Positions 1 to 9,076 of a stretch of DNA of 64,000 nt are shown piece after piece. Position 1 is the stretch's first letter. Each line of letters starts with the position of its first letter. The translations under genes were made by a program, and so were the position numbers. The notes beneath the pieces are model-generated. The model was not told the DNA's origin and ran no database searches. It saw only the letters and a list, made by a program, of their open reading frames with translations. The stretch is from Pseudobutyrivibrio sp. ACV-2 (GTDB lineage: Bacteria > Bacillota > Clostridia > Lachnospirales > Lachnospiraceae): positions 124,001-188,000 of the forward strand of contig NZ_FNQZ01000002.1 in NCBI RefSeq assembly GCF_900107545.1, written 5' to 3'.

Positions 1-1704
1 GGAAGTTTTTTCTGCGATGTCATATACGCCATGAGCTGATTCGCCTACTGTAGCATTGATGTGCTCAAGAGTTATAGAAATACTTTCTATTGAACCTGAA
101 AGTTCCTCAACACCAGCAGAAATAGAGCTCATGCTATCCTGGAATATTTCTGCATCAGAATAGTATTGTTCTGATACTTTTCCAAAATCTTCATAGTCTC
201 CTAATACTGTCTCCTCAAGGAAGTTTGTTGTGTCCTCAAGGCATGAAGACATTTGGTAAACAGCATTGTTAACCTCACCTACGATTTCATCAATATTTCC
301 AACGGCTTCGCTTGTCTGTTTTGCCAGGTTACTGATTTCTGAAGCAACTACTGCAAAGCCCTTTCCGGCATCACCTGCACGAGCCGCTTCGATAGAAGCA
401 TTAAGTGCCAACAATGATGTCTGTGACGAAATCTGCATAATAGTGTTGGTCAGCTCATTAATCTTTTCTACAGCCTTTGCATTTTCGATAGCCTCGTCTG
501 TCTGCTTTCTTACATTCTCGTAAGTTTCTTTTGTCCTGTCTGTTGCCTGCTTTGTGCTGGCTTTAAGATCCTTGGCTCTACCCATGATATCCTTTGAAAG
601 ATTAGCTCCCTCCAATGCCATACCATCGATATTTTTAGCTTCATCTTTGATAAGCGAAACATTATTGCTGATTTCGGCTGTTGCAGCTGATGTTTCTTCC
701 ATTGATGCAGCAAGCTCTTCAGTTGTAGCAGAATTGTCTGCACACATAGAGTTTACTTCATCTGCAGTTCCCTTTAGTGTAATTACATTTCCGTTAATTC
801 TATCTTCGGTACTTGTGATATCTGTAACCATTTCTCTTAAGGCATTGCGCATCACTCGTACAGAATTTGCAATCATACCGATTTCATCTTTACGCTTTGT
901 TAAAGCTGTGCCCGTCTTGCTGGTCTTGAAATTAAAATGAGCTGTATTGTTTATGATATCAACAATATCCTTTAATGGACGCAACATACCATTAATCACC
1001 AGATAGAAAATAATCATGTACACTAGCAATACAATTAACACAGAAATATTGATTATTTTGCTGAGATTTGATACGGGCTTCATAATCAAATCATAATCAC
1101 CAGTAATAATTACGATATTTCCTCCACCTGTAAAGGCATAACCTGCATATTTCTGGGAGCCTTTGTACTCATAAATTATGGAACCACTGCCTATATCTTC
1201 AGCTGTCTCACCAGCCTGAAGACGTGCAACAATGCTTTTTACAGCATCATTTTCAACAGGTTGAGCTATTTTTTCTATTGAAGGATGGTAAATCATAATA
1301 CCTTCATTGCTGACATAATAAGCATAAGAGCCTTCTACACCTTCAATTTGAATTCCACCTAAAGGTCTGTCGAAAGTCTCAAAGGTAGACTGTGTATTCT
1401 CTGCTGGATTTGCCATCAATTCTGAATATAGATATCTTTCGATAGTAGGGCCTGACAGATCGTTGTATCCCTCTAAAGTGATATATCTTCCTGTAGAATC
1501 CATAGTGGAATCTACTGTACTTGCAGCAACTTCCGCCAGATTTTGTGTATAGTTACGATAGGTATTATTAAGGGTATCCTTAGAAAACCTAATAGCTATC
1601 CCACCTACCGCGATCATCGCCAAAATAAAAACAATATCAAATACTACGACAATTTTAAATGCCATAGAATTAACAAAAGAGACGTTGTCATTCTTGTTTC
1701 TCAT
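1..1704 (-). CDS. Methyl-accepting chemotaxis protein, 3' end outside the window
   Basis: Transmembrane chemoreceptor that would signal to CheA/CheW. The frame is open from an ATG at 1704 to the first base of the window (568 codons), so the C-terminus is missing. It shows a short cytoplasmic N-terminus, a membrane helix near residues 17-39, an extracellular sensor (Cache-like by length and position) up to about residue 215, a second membrane helix ([17 protein letters not shown]), a HAMP-like linker, and a long coiled-coil signalling domain. The receptor hairpin tip is present, with the typical [20 protein letters not shown] stretch. An AGAGG ribosome site lies 6 bases before the ATG. The ligand cannot be told from sequence, and no che genes are in the window. 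Confidence 0.93.
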   Translation of the reverse strand, partial: MRNKNDNVSFVNSMAFKIVVVFDIVFILAMIAVGGIAIRFSKDTLNNTYRNYTQNLAEVAASTVDSTMDSTGRYITLEGYNDLSGPTIERYLYSELMANPAENTQSTFETFDRPLGGIQIEGVEGSYAYYVSNEGIMIYHPSIEKIAQPVENDAVKSIVARLQAGETAEDIGSGSIIYEYKGSQKYAGYAFTGGGNIVIITGDYDLIMKPVSNLSKIINISVLIVLLVYMIIFYLVINGMLRPLKDIVDIINNTAHFNFKTSKTGTALTKRKDEIGMIANSVRVMRNALREMVTDITSTEDRINGNVITLKGTADEVNSMCADNSATTEELAASMEETSAATAEISNNVSLIKDEAKNIDGMALEGANLSKDIMGRAKDLKASTKQATDRTKETYENVRKQTDEAIENAKAVEKINELTNTIMQISSQTSLLALNASIEAARAGDAGKGFAVVASEISNLAKQTSEAVGNIDEIVGEVNNAVYQMSSCLEDTTNFLEETVLGDYEDFGKVSEQYYSDAEIFQDSMSSISAGVEELSGSIESISITLEHINATVGESAHGVYDIAEKTS

Positions 1705-1847
1705 TCTAATACCTCTCTAGAAAAACACTATCCCATGAAACGTCCCTATAATAACATGTATTTAATTATATATAAATAGCTTAATTGTATTGTTCACAAT
1801 TTAATAACATTTAACCTACAAATTTCATTTTTTCGTTATATAAATTG

Positions 1848-3086
1848 TCAATCTCGCATAAAGATGTCCCTTGTGTACACTTTATTACAAACATCATCCA
1901 ATATTGCATCGTATCTATTTGCTATAATGCTATCGCTCATTTCCTTAAACTTTTGTAAATCATTTACAACCAAACTTCCAAAGAATGTATCTCCATCTTT
2001 TAACGTTGGCTCATAAATGATAACTGTAGCCCCCTTTGCTTTTACTCGTTTCATAACACCCTGAATTGAACTTTGACGGAAATTATCAGAGTTTGATTTC
2101 ATAGTCAGTCTGTACACACCTACGGTAACCTGCTTTTCCTTTTCAGCGTTCCAGGTATTTCCTTCGGAATATCCATAATAGCCGGCTTTTTTCAGCACTC
2201 GATCCGCAATAAAATCTTTACGGGTTCTGTTGCTTTCCACAATAGCTGTCATCATATCCTGCGGAACATCCTTATAGTTTGCGAGGAGCTGCTTAGTATC
2301 CTTTGGCAGACAATAGCCACCGTAACCAAATGAAGGATTGTTATAGTGAGAACCGATTCTAGGATCAAGACAAACACCTTCAATAATCTGTTTCGTATCA
2401 AGTCCCTTCATCTCGGCATAAGTATCAAGCTCATTAAAGTATGAAACTCTAAGAGCCAGATATGTGTTGGCAAAAAGTTTAACCGCTTCTGCTTCAGTGA
2501 AGCCCATATACAGTGTATCTATGTCTTCCTTTAGAGCTCCTTCCTGAAGAAGACCTGCAAAAGTATGAGCTGCAGCAACCAGCCTCTCATCATCCATATC
2601 TGTTCCCACGATGATTCTTGAAGGGTAAAGATTGTCATATAACGCTTTGCTCTCTCTTAAGAACTCCGGGCTAAACATGATATTTTTAGTGTTGAATTTT
2701 TCCCTGATTGATTTGGTATAGCCTACTGGGATGGTAGATTTGATAACCATAATCGCATTTGGATTGTATTTCAAGACCAACTCAATAACTGCCTCAACTG
2801 CAGATGTATCAAAATGCTGAGTCTGCGAATCATAGTTGGTAGGCGCTGCTATAACTACAAACTCTGCACCCTCATATGCTTCCTTCGCATCTAATGTGGC
2901 TACCAAATTAAGTTCTTTTTCCTTAAGATACTTTTCTATGTAATCATCCTGAATTGGAGATATTTTATTGTTAATTTTCTCAACTTTTTCAGGAATAACA
3001 TCCACAGCATGAACTTCATGATGCTGTGACAAAAGTGTGGCTATAGAAAGTCCTACATATCCAGTACCTGCTACTGCAATTTTCAT
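1848..3086 (-). CDS. ugd: UDP-glucose/GDP-mannose dehydrogenase family, probably UDP-glucose 6-dehydrogenase
   Basis: 412 aa. Members oxidise UDP-glucose to UDP-glucuronate in two NAD+-dependent steps for exopolysaccharide and wall glycan precursors. The N-terminal Rossmann motif GTGYVGL is at residues 7-13, the STIPVGYT region at 117-124, and the catalytic cysteine is in [10 protein letters not shown] (Cys259). The length fits the short bacterial form. It starts at ATG 3086, 34 bases after prfB on the same strand, so the two may be co-transcribed. Substrate choice (UDP-Glc versus another NDP-sugar) is inferred from the overall sequence pattern only; no glycosyltransferases lie next to it. 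Confidence 0.9.
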   Translation of the reverse strand: MKIAVAGTGYVGLSIATLLSQHHEVHAVDVIPEKVEKINNKISPIQDDYIEKYLKEKELNLVATLDAKEAYEGAEFVVIAAPTNYDSQTQHFDTSAVEAVIELVLKYNPNAIMVIKSTIPVGYTKSIREKFNTKNIMFSPEFLRESKALYDNLYPSRIIVGTDMDDERLVAAAHTFAGLLQEGALKEDIDTLYMGFTEAEAVKLFANTYLALRVSYFNELDTYAEMKGLDTKQIIEGVCLDPRIGSHYNNPSFGYGGYCLPKDTKQLLANYKDVPQDMMTAIVESNRTRKDFIADRVLKKAGYYGYSEGNTWNAEKEKQVTVGVYRLTMKSNSDNFRQSSIQGVMKRVKAKGATVIIYEPTLKDGDTFFGSLVVNDLQKFKEMSDSIIANRYDAILDDVCNKVYTRDIFMRD

Positions 3087-3120
3087 TATTTTCTCCCATC
3101 TGTGTTTTCACACTAAAAGA

Positions 3121-4258
3121 TTAATCATCTGCCATGGCGCCTCTGTCAGGGCAACCAAGTGACAACCATTTTAAATAGGCATTCATAAATGGAGTAAGCT
3201 TTCCATCAAGAACTGCATCTGCATTTCCTGATTCCTCTCCTGTACGCAAGTCCTTTACCATGGTGTATGGCTGAAGGACATAGGAACGAATTTGATTGCC
3301 CCATCCGATTTCAGAAACCTCGCCACGTATTCCACTGGCCTTTGCAGCGTTTTCTTCCTGTTTCAAAAGCAAAAGCTTTGTTTTCAACATCTGCATCGCT
3401 TTGTCCTTGTTTTGGAATTGGCTTCGCTCATTTTGACAAGTTACTACGATACCTGTGGGGAAATGTGTAATACGAATGGCCGAGCTTGTTTTATTGATGT
3501 GCTGACCTCCGGCTCCTGATGATCGGTACGTATCAATACGGATATCCTCATCACGGATTTCAACATCCACATCTTCCTCTATATCTGGCATAATATCACA
3601 GCTGGCAAATGAAGTCTGTCGCTTTCCCTGCGCGTTGAATGGGGAAATACGAACCAGGCGGTGGATACCTTTTTCTGATTTCAAATAACCGTAGGCATTC
3701 TCGCCATTTACCTGGAATGTAACTGACTTTATTCCAGCTTCGTCACCTTCCTGATAGTCAAGCTCATCCACAGCAAATCCCATGTCAGATGCCCATCTTC
3801 CATACATACGATAAAGCATCTGTACCCAATCGCAGGCCTCTACACCACCTGCTCCGGAATGTAGTGTAACTATGGCATTATCGGCATCATATTCTCCTGA
3901 AAGTAAAGTCTTCATGCGAAGACTTTCCAAATCATTTTCAAATTCTTCTATGAGAAGAGCCACTGTATCAACAATTTCCTGGTCCTCTTCCTCATTGCCA
4001 AGCTCGATGTAATCTTCTATTTCTTTGTATAAATCATCCAGCTTATCTATGACAGCTACGTCGTCCTTCATAGATTTCAGTTCTTTCATTTTGGCTGTAG
4101 ATGTAGTAGCATCCGTCCAAAAATCAGGAGCTTCCATTTCACGCTCTAACTCTTCTATGCGAGCCTTTTTAGCTGCGACGTCAAAGTGAATCCCTCACTT
4201 CCGTCATAGAATTTTTTTGCGAACTAAGTCGCTGTTTGAACTGGTCTAGTTCTATCAC
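3121..4258 (-). CDS. prfB: Peptide chain release factor 2, expressed through a programmed +1 frameshift
   Basis: RF2 ends translation at UGA and UAA. The reading frame is split: a 25-codon ORF starts at GTG 4258 behind a GAGGTGAT ribosome site and stops at TGA (4183-4181). Slipping +1 on CTT at 4186-4184 continues through GAC into the long frame, giving 378 aa. The joined product has the RF2 tripeptide SPF (in RISPFNAQGKR) and the hydrolysis motif GGQ (in SGAGGQHINK). An AGG internal Shine-Dalgarno lies upstream of the slip site as in other prfB genes. An annotation starting at ATG 4137 would miss 40 residues. A structured repeat lies directly upstream (4280-4420). Confidence 0.97.
4180..4198 (-). 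promoter_or_regulatory. prfB programmed frameshift site
   Basis: On the minus strand the sequence reads AGG GAT TCA CTT TGA C. CTT-T is the slippery site, TGA the in-frame stop that RF2 itself recognises, and AGG the stimulatory anti-SD pairing element at the same spacing as in E. coli. Low RF2 raises pausing at UGA and so the shift, which is the known autoregulation of this family. Confidence 0.95.
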
Positions 4259-4279
4259 GAAATCACCTCTTTTCAAATA

Positions 4280-4420
4280 GTGCAATTATGTTCTAATCTA
4301 GGTTGTTGGCTCGCCTGTTACGGTATCAATACTGACACTTGCTACACTTCGCTTAGAACGCTCCGTTTAAGCAAGCGCCTGCATTGATACCTACAGGCTA
4401 TTTAAACTTTGTGTAATTGT
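4280..4420 (-). repeat. Structured element, copy A (upstream of prfB)
   Basis: A ~100-nt core (4310-4409) starts with CTCGCCTGTTACG and ends with CTACAGGCTATTT on the plus strand; GCCTGT and ACAGGC pair. Inside are 20-nt arms (4323-4342 and 4371-4390) that pair imperfectly at both ends (GTATCAAT with ATTGATAC, CTTGC with GCAAG), around a 28-nt loop containing CTTAGAA. CAATTA (4283-4288) and TAATTG (4414-4419) give a possible outer stem. The same ends and loop, with different arms, recur at 11857-11954. It lies just before the prfB ribosome site, so it may be in the prfB leader. Function unknown. Confidence 0.75.
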
Positions 4421-4451
4421 TCCGCCGAATACGGTCTTTTACAGCGTAAAA

Positions 4452-5741
4452 TTACTTTCCTAAAACTTCCAACGCTTTTTGGATTTGGTTGTCCAGGTCT
4501 ACGCTGTAAGTGGCGTCTTCACCGCCTAGGAACTGATATTCAAGCTCTACGTCAGGTTTAATTCCTGTGCCGTGGATGCATTCACCGCTTGGTGTGTAAT
4601 AGGTTTGAGTTGTAAGCTTCATTGCTGAGCCATCTGAAAGTGGAATAGTAGATTGTACGATACCCTTTCCAAATGTCTGAGTGCCTATTATTGTACCATA
4701 TTTGAAATCTCTAACAGCTCCTGTGAAAATTTCCGCAGCTGATGCAGTGTTTCCATTTACAAGAACAACTGATGGAATAGACTTGCTGTGGGCGGCATCA
4801 GATGTAAAATCCTCTCTATGCCCAGCTTTATCCATCGTGTACACAACAGTTCCTTCTGGAAGAATATAGTCAAGCATCTCCACTACTGAATCCACAAGAC
4901 CGCCACCATTATTTCTCATATCAAACACCACTGATGTCATGCCCTGGCCTTCAAGGTCCTCATAGGCAGCCTTGAAATCGTCAAAGGTGTGATCTGTAAA
5001 TTGAGAAACTTCTATGTAGCCTACATTACCTGCCAACATTTGATATTCAACAGTTGGTGTAGCAATGGATGCTCTTTTGCATTTTATGTTTAATTCTTTA
5101 CCATCTCTGGCAATAACAAGAGTTACCTCTGTTCCCTCTTCACCACGGATACGCTGTACAAAGGCATCCAGTTTTTCCTCGGTTGAAAGATGTCCATCTG
5201 CAGATACTATAATATCATTAGCCATTAATCCAGCTGTCTCCGCAGGTGTGCCTTTGTATACCTTTGTGATAGACACAAGACCTGTTTCCATATTCTTCTG
5301 AAGAAGGGCACCGATTCCACTGTAGTTTCCTGTGAGAGATGCCATCAAATCTTTAAACTCTTCTGCTGTGTAATATTCTGAATATGGATCATTAAGACCT
5401 TCCACTACACCTTTATAGATTCCATTAACCAGATTTTCAGCATCTACATCCTGGTAATAGTAGTTTTCAATTACAGAAAGAATAGTCCCCAATTTTGATT
5501 CTGAAGCATTACCTTCCTGAATTGAATTAAGCACATCTGACGCCTGTTCATTGGCTTTCACTGGCATTCCAGCACTTAAACCAAACACAAGTACAAGTGC
5601 AGAAATAACACCACCAAGTACTATCCCTGAAATACCTGCTAAAACCACCGGCCATTTTTTCATCTTAGGTGCTTTATTTGTCCCTGTTTCATTTACAGTT
5701 TCATAGTAATATGTGTATTCTGGTTCTTTGTTTTCATTCAT
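4452..5741 (-). CDS. S41 family C-terminal processing peptidase (CtpA-like)
   Basis: 429 aa, membrane-anchored extracellular serine protease with a Ser-Lys dyad. A cytoplasmic N-terminus is followed by one membrane helix near residues 30-55, a PDZ domain at about 125-205 (YSGIGALL ... ETAGLMANDIIVSADG), and the S41 catalytic domain. The catalytic serine is in GNTASAAEIF and the lysine in TFGKGIVQS. It follows ftsE and ftsX on the same strand, with a terminator-like hairpin between ftsX and its ribosome site. CtpA-type proteases trim exported or wall proteins, so linkage with FtsEX suggests a role in cell-wall turnover; that is inference. Confidence 0.93.
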   Translation of the reverse strand: MNENKEPEYTYYYETVNETGTNKAPKMKKWPVVLAGISGIVLGGVISALVLVFGLSAGMPVKANEQASDVLNSIQEGNASESKLGTILSVIENYYYQDVDAENLVNGIYKGVVEGLNDPYSEYYTAEEFKDLMASLTGNYSGIGALLQKNMETGLVSITKVYKGTPAETAGLMANDIIVSADGHLSTEEKLDAFVQRIRGEEGTEVTLVIARDGKELNIKCKRASIATPTVEYQMLAGNVGYIEVSQFTDHTFDDFKAAYEDLEGQGMTSVVFDMRNNGGGLVDSVVEMLDYILPEGTVVYTMDKAGHREDFTSDAAHSKSIPSVVLVNGNTASAAEIFTGAVRDFKYGTIIGTQTFGKGIVQSTIPLSDGSAMKLTTQTYYTPSGECIHGTGIKPDVELEYQFLGGEDATYSVDLDNQIQKALEVLGK

Positions 5742-5755
5742 TGGATTACCTCCTA

Positions 5756-5788
5756 AAAAAATAAGTGCCTCAGGTTTACTAAGGCACT
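5756..5788 (-). terminator. Terminator or attenuator between ftsX and ctpA
   Basis: On the minus strand AGTGCCT pairs with AGGCACT around an 11-nt loop and is followed by TATTTTTTT, then directly by the AGGAGG of ctpA. It probably lowers read-through into ctpA from ftsEX rather than separating the genes fully, as there is almost no room for another promoter. Confidence 0.7.
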
Positions 5789-5793
5789 AAAAT

Positions 5794-6702
5794 CTACACT
5801 CTCAAATGTTTGTGTAGTGTCACTCTAGACCCTACCCAACCAATTCCAATACCAAGAATAAGTGAGATTGGAACCAGTGTCCTAAAAATAGTTTCAACAG
5901 GTATAAATGATACCATATTGCTCAAGAAACTGAATTCCGAGCTTGCGTAAGCAATAACCTTCTCGTATATCAAATACAGAAGTAATAGTGGAATAACTGA
6001 ACCAATAAGTCCAATGAAAATACCTTCCACAACGAATGGAGCTCTGACAAATGCATCCTTCGCACCTATGAGCTTCATAATGGCAATCTCTTCTCTACGA
6101 ACTGAAATACCAACCATAACGGTATTGCTGATAAGGAATACCGAAACAGCAAGAAGGATTATAACAATAGCAAGTGACACAATTGTGATGGCTTTGTTAA
6201 TATCAGTTAAAGTTTTGGCTGCAACCTCTGATTGGTTTACCTGACGAACGCCATCTAAATCCTCAAGGAAAGACACAAGTGTAGGCTGCATAGCAACGTC
6301 ATTCAAGTAAATCTCATAGTTTGCTGAATTGGCAAGAGGATTGTCCTCTGCAAAACCTGCTGCAGCATCTTCATTGCCATGGAAATATTCCTTCTGGTAA
6401 TCTTCCCATGCCTGCTCTGCAGATACGAAATTGACACTTTTTACTTCTGCACGCTTCTTTACCTCTGTTCCAATTTCCTCGATGCGCTGTTCAGTGATGC
6501 CTTCATCAAAGAATACTGTTACAGCAACTCCTTCCTCAGCAGTCTTTACCATGGACTGGAAATTGGTGCCCAGTGAATAAAAAATACCAAACAAGAAAAT
6601 ACATGCTGTCATGGTGGCTATTGATGCAAGGGAGAACATTTTATTTCTCCATACATTTTTTAATCCCTGTCCGATGTTGTAGATATGGGTACTAATCTTC
6701 AA
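5794..6702 (-). CDS. ftsX: Cell division ABC transporter permease FtsX
   Basis: 302 aa from a TTG start. FtsX is the membrane half of FtsEX, which does not move a solute but activates peptidoglycan hydrolases outside the cell. It has a helix near residues 23-45, an extracellular loop of about 130 residues, and three C-terminal helices, the standard FtsX layout. TTG at 6702 is preferred over the ATG at 6720 because GGAGGTGA lies 6 bases before it and the protein then begins [16 protein letters not shown] as in relatives. It overlaps the end of ftsE by 11 bases, indicating translational coupling. Confidence 0.94.
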   Translation of the reverse strand: MKISTHIYNIGQGLKNVWRNKMFSLASIATMTACIFLFGIFYSLGTNFQSMVKTAEEGVAVTVFFDEGITEQRIEEIGTEVKKRAEVKSVNFVSAEQAWEDYQKEYFHGNEDAAAGFAEDNPLANSANYEIYLNDVAMQPTLVSFLEDLDGVRQVNQSEVAAKTLTDINKAITIVSLAIVIILLAVSVFLISNTVMVGISVRREEIAIMKLIGAKDAFVRAPFVVEGIFIGLIGSVIPLLLLYLIYEKVIAYASSEFSFLSNMVSFIPVETIFRTLVPISLILGIGIGWVGSRVTLHKHLRV

Positions 6703-7372
6703 AGTCGTCACCTCCAACATCGCTGACTACCACGCCTTTTTTGATGGTGATAACTCGCTTATTCATAGCTCTGACGATTTCCATGTTGTGAGTAACTACA
6801 ACAACTGTAGTGCCTCTCTGGTTAATCTCGTCAAGCAGCTTCATAATTTCCCATGTATTATCGCTGTCAAGGTTTCCAGTAGGCTCGTCCGCCAAAATGA
6901 TTTTTGGCTCGTTTACAAGAGCACGGGCGATAGCCACACGCTGCTGCTCACCACCAGAAAGCTGACTAGGCTTTGATTTGTATTTAGCTGCAAGTCCTAC
7001 GAGTGACAGCATAGTAGGAACTTTCTTTTTAATCTCACGATTTGGAGATTCTACAACCTTCATAGCGAATGCTACATTTTCATAAACATTTCTATCAGGT
7101 AAAAGACGGAAATTCTGGAAGACAACTCCTACGTTTCTACGATAGGTAGGAATCTTTTTATGGGTAACCTTCTTTAAATCCTGACCATTGATATAAATCT
7201 TTCCTTTGGTAGGCTCTAACTCCTTTAATAATAATCTGATAAGAGTGGACTTACCAGAGCCGCTGTCGCCCACTACAAAAACAAATTCACCTGGATCAAT
7301 GTGAATAGTGACATCTTCAAGTGCTGGCTTGCCAGCCTCGTAAGACTTACTAACATGATCTAATCTTATCAA
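6692..7372 (-). CDS. ftsE: Cell division ATP-binding protein FtsE
   Basis: 226 aa, the cytoplasmic ATPase partner of FtsX. It begins with a typical [14 protein letters not shown] strand. Walker A is GDSGSGKST near residue 36, the ABC signature is [15 protein letters not shown] near 137, and Walker B is [11 protein letters not shown] near 160, with a switch histidine in VVVTHN. The PTGNLD sequence is typical of FtsE/LolD-type ATPases. It overlaps ftsX; a hydrolase gene that FtsEX could act on lies upstream at 9077-10306. Confidence 0.95.
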   Translation of the reverse strand: MIRLDHVSKSYEAGKPALEDVTIHIDPGEFVFVVGDSGSGKSTLIRLLLKELEPTKGKIYINGQDLKKVTHKKIPTYRRNVGVVFQNFRLLPDRNVYENVAFAMKVVESPNREIKKKVPTMLSLVGLAAKYKSKPSQLSGGEQQRVAIARALVNEPKIILADEPTGNLDSDNTWEIMKLLDEINQRGTTVVVVTHNMEIVRAMNKRVITIKKGVVVSDVGGDDFED

Positions 7373-7401
7373 TTTAATACCTCTTTCTAGTTAAAACTCC
7401 C

Positions 7402-8490
7402 TTAGAACTTTTCACTCTCCATATACTTCATATATTTTACAACCATAAGAGCAATTTTGAAAGTGATTGCATCCTCAAAAACTCTAAGATCTAGACCGGT
7501 ACTCTTTTCAAGCTTGTCAAGTCTGTACACAAGTGTGTTTCTGTGGATGTAAAGCTGACGAGATGTTTCGGAAACATTCAGGCTGTTTTCAAAGAACTTG
7601 CTGATGGTCACAAGTGTTTCCTCATCAAAATCGTCTGGAGATCTATTTTCAAAAATTTCTGAAATAAACATTTTACAAAGTGGAATTGGAAGCTGATATA
7701 TCAGACGACCTATTCCGAGCTGTGAGTATGCAATGACATTTTGGTCGTTGAAGAAAATCTTACCAACGTCCATTGCCATAGATGCTTCTTTGTATGAACG
7801 TGAAACCTCTTTGATTTCACCTACAACAGTACCATATGATACTCTAACCTTTTTGTTTTCTTTGTCATGGAAAGCATCAATGATAACTGCGGCAATCTTA
7901 TCGATTTCATTATTTGTATCATTCTCGCCAAGTTCTTTAACAACGATAATATTGTGTTCATCAACAGCTGTGACAAAATCTTTATTCTTTCCTCCAAATA
8001 CGGAACGAACTCGGTCCAACTCATCTCCATCCTTGTTAGGACTCACTTCTACTATCATTACTACACGACGTGCAGCGATATCCACATGCAGCTTCTTAGA
8101 GCGATTGTAGATATCCACAAGAAGAAGGTTGTCTAATAGAAGATTCTTGATAAAGTTATCCTTATCAAAACGTTCCTTGTATGCAATCATCAATTCCTGA
8201 ATCTGGAACGCAGCAATTTTACCAACTGTTGATGCTTCTTCATTATCACCAAGGGCGAGAACTACAAACTCCAACTGTTGGTCGTCAAAAACTTTAAAAA
8301 ACTGGCAGCCTAAAGCCACTTGGCTCTCTGCCTCTGATGCAGCAAAAACAGCTACGGCGTCTGTAAATTGTGCAGTATCTGAAAAGGTTGACGCACACAT
8401 AACCCCGTCGGAATCCATAACAGCCAAGTCAACCTTTGTGAGCTGATGTAATCCTTCTAGTGTATTTTGCATAATTTGATTCGAAATCAT
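7402..8490 (-). CDS. PucR/CdaR-type helix-turn-helix regulator
   Basis: 362 aa. The C-terminal ~55 residues are a PucR_C/HTH_30 domain (NSLNVSETSRQLYIHRNTLVYRL, split here only for the family match), followed by the typical tail that ends in a helix. The N-terminal ~130 residues look like a small sensor domain as in CdaR-type sugar-diacid regulators, and the middle resembles the degenerate cyclase-like region of CdaR. The ligand is not apparent. GGGAGG lies before the ATG. It stands alone 30 bases upstream of ftsE on the same strand, so it may control the ftsEX-ctpA genes or itself; this is inference. Confidence 0.8.
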   Translation of the reverse strand: MISNQIMQNTLEGLHQLTKVDLAVMDSDGVMCASTFSDTAQFTDAVAVFAASEAESQVALGCQFFKVFDDQQLEFVVLALGDNEEASTVGKIAAFQIQELMIAYKERFDKDNFIKNLLLDNLLLVDIYNRSKKLHVDIAARRVVMIVEVSPNKDGDELDRVRSVFGGKNKDFVTAVDEHNIIVVKELGENDTNNEIDKIAAVIIDAFHDKENKKVRVSYGTVVGEIKEVSRSYKEASMAMDVGKIFFNDQNVIAYSQLGIGRLIYQLPIPLCKMFISEIFENRSPDDFDEETLVTISKFFENSLNVSETSRQLYIHRNTLVYRLDKLEKSTGLDLRVFEDAITFKIALMVVKYMKYMESEKF

Positions 8491-9030
8491 ATCGAATACC
8501 TCCCGCTCCTCTATGCAATATCAACAATGAAAATAGTTCTATTTCATAGATTTTAACATAACCTAACGTCATTTTAATATAAATAGCCAAAAATTGAAAT
8601 AGCAAACTTATATTTTATTATGCAAATTTACAAGTATTATAGCAAAAACATTATTGTGTAATTTTAACATTCTAATATACAATTTTAGATATAATCTGAC
8701 AATACGCAGAATTTTGTAGATTGTTTATTCACTTTATCTGTCAAGAAATTTTCGTAAAATCACATGTTTTGGTAATTTGGAACAAAATGCTCGTTTTTCA
8801 AAAATGTGGATAACTTTTCTTCTGTATTCACAATTATAGTGGATAAAGTGGATAAGTGGTTAACAAGTCTGAAAATTCGTGAAGATTGTGTGAACTATTG
8901 TTGATAAGATTTCACATTTACACACAATTATTAATTATATGTATTTTTAATAATCTGAGGCTTTGTGCACATTTATGAATTTTTATCCTTTATGATACGA
9001 AATTATTATCAGACTTTTTCGCGAATATTA
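8491..9030. other. 540-nt AT-rich gap without genes; contains DnaA-box cluster
   Basis: No plausible ORF on either strand. The stretch is very AT-rich and carries the same-direction GTGGATAA repeats described separately. The promoter of the PucR-type gene should lie in the left part, next to 8490, but no single clear -35/-10 pair stands out. Confidence 0.7.
8805..8907 (+). promoter_or_regulatory. Cluster of DnaA-box-like sites
   Basis: TGTGGATAA at 8805-8813 is an exact match to the DnaA box (TTATCCACA on the other strand). AGTGGATAA occurs twice in perfect tandem (8838-8846, 8847-8855), AGTGGTTAA at 8855-8863, and TGTTGATAA at 8899-8907. All point the same way within 103 bases of AT-rich DNA. 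No dnaA or dnaN is in the window. A DnaA-titrating or reactivating site, a DnaA-controlled promoter, or chance in AT-rich DNA are all possible. Confidence 0.5.
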
Positions 9031-9035
9031 TATAC

Positions 9036-9061
9036 AAAAGGCATCCCACTAATGGGATGCC
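9036..9061 (-). terminator. Rho-independent terminator of the NlpC/P60 gene
   Basis: GGCATCCCA (9040-9048) and TGGGATGCC (9053-9061) form a perfect 9-bp stem with a 4-nt loop, followed on the minus strand by TTTTGTATAT. It begins 16 bases after the stop at 9077. Confidence 0.9.
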
Positions 9062-9076
9062 CTACTATTTCATATC

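Noticed and set aside
266-940. Plus-strand and minus-strand ORFs of 77-128 aa inside the chemoreceptor gene
   Set aside because: They are out of frame with a clear MCP coding region, have no ribosome site, and show low-complexity Ser/Ala/Leu patterns typical of antisense reading.
4310-4409. Element A as an integron attC site
   Set aside because: There is no GTTRRRY core site or paired L/R boxes, no integrase in the window, and the genes next to it are housekeeping genes on the main strand.
8805-8907. This site as the chromosomal origin
   Set aside because: dnaA, dnaN, recF and rpmH are absent, and genes on both sides run the same way, so no replichore switch is visible here.
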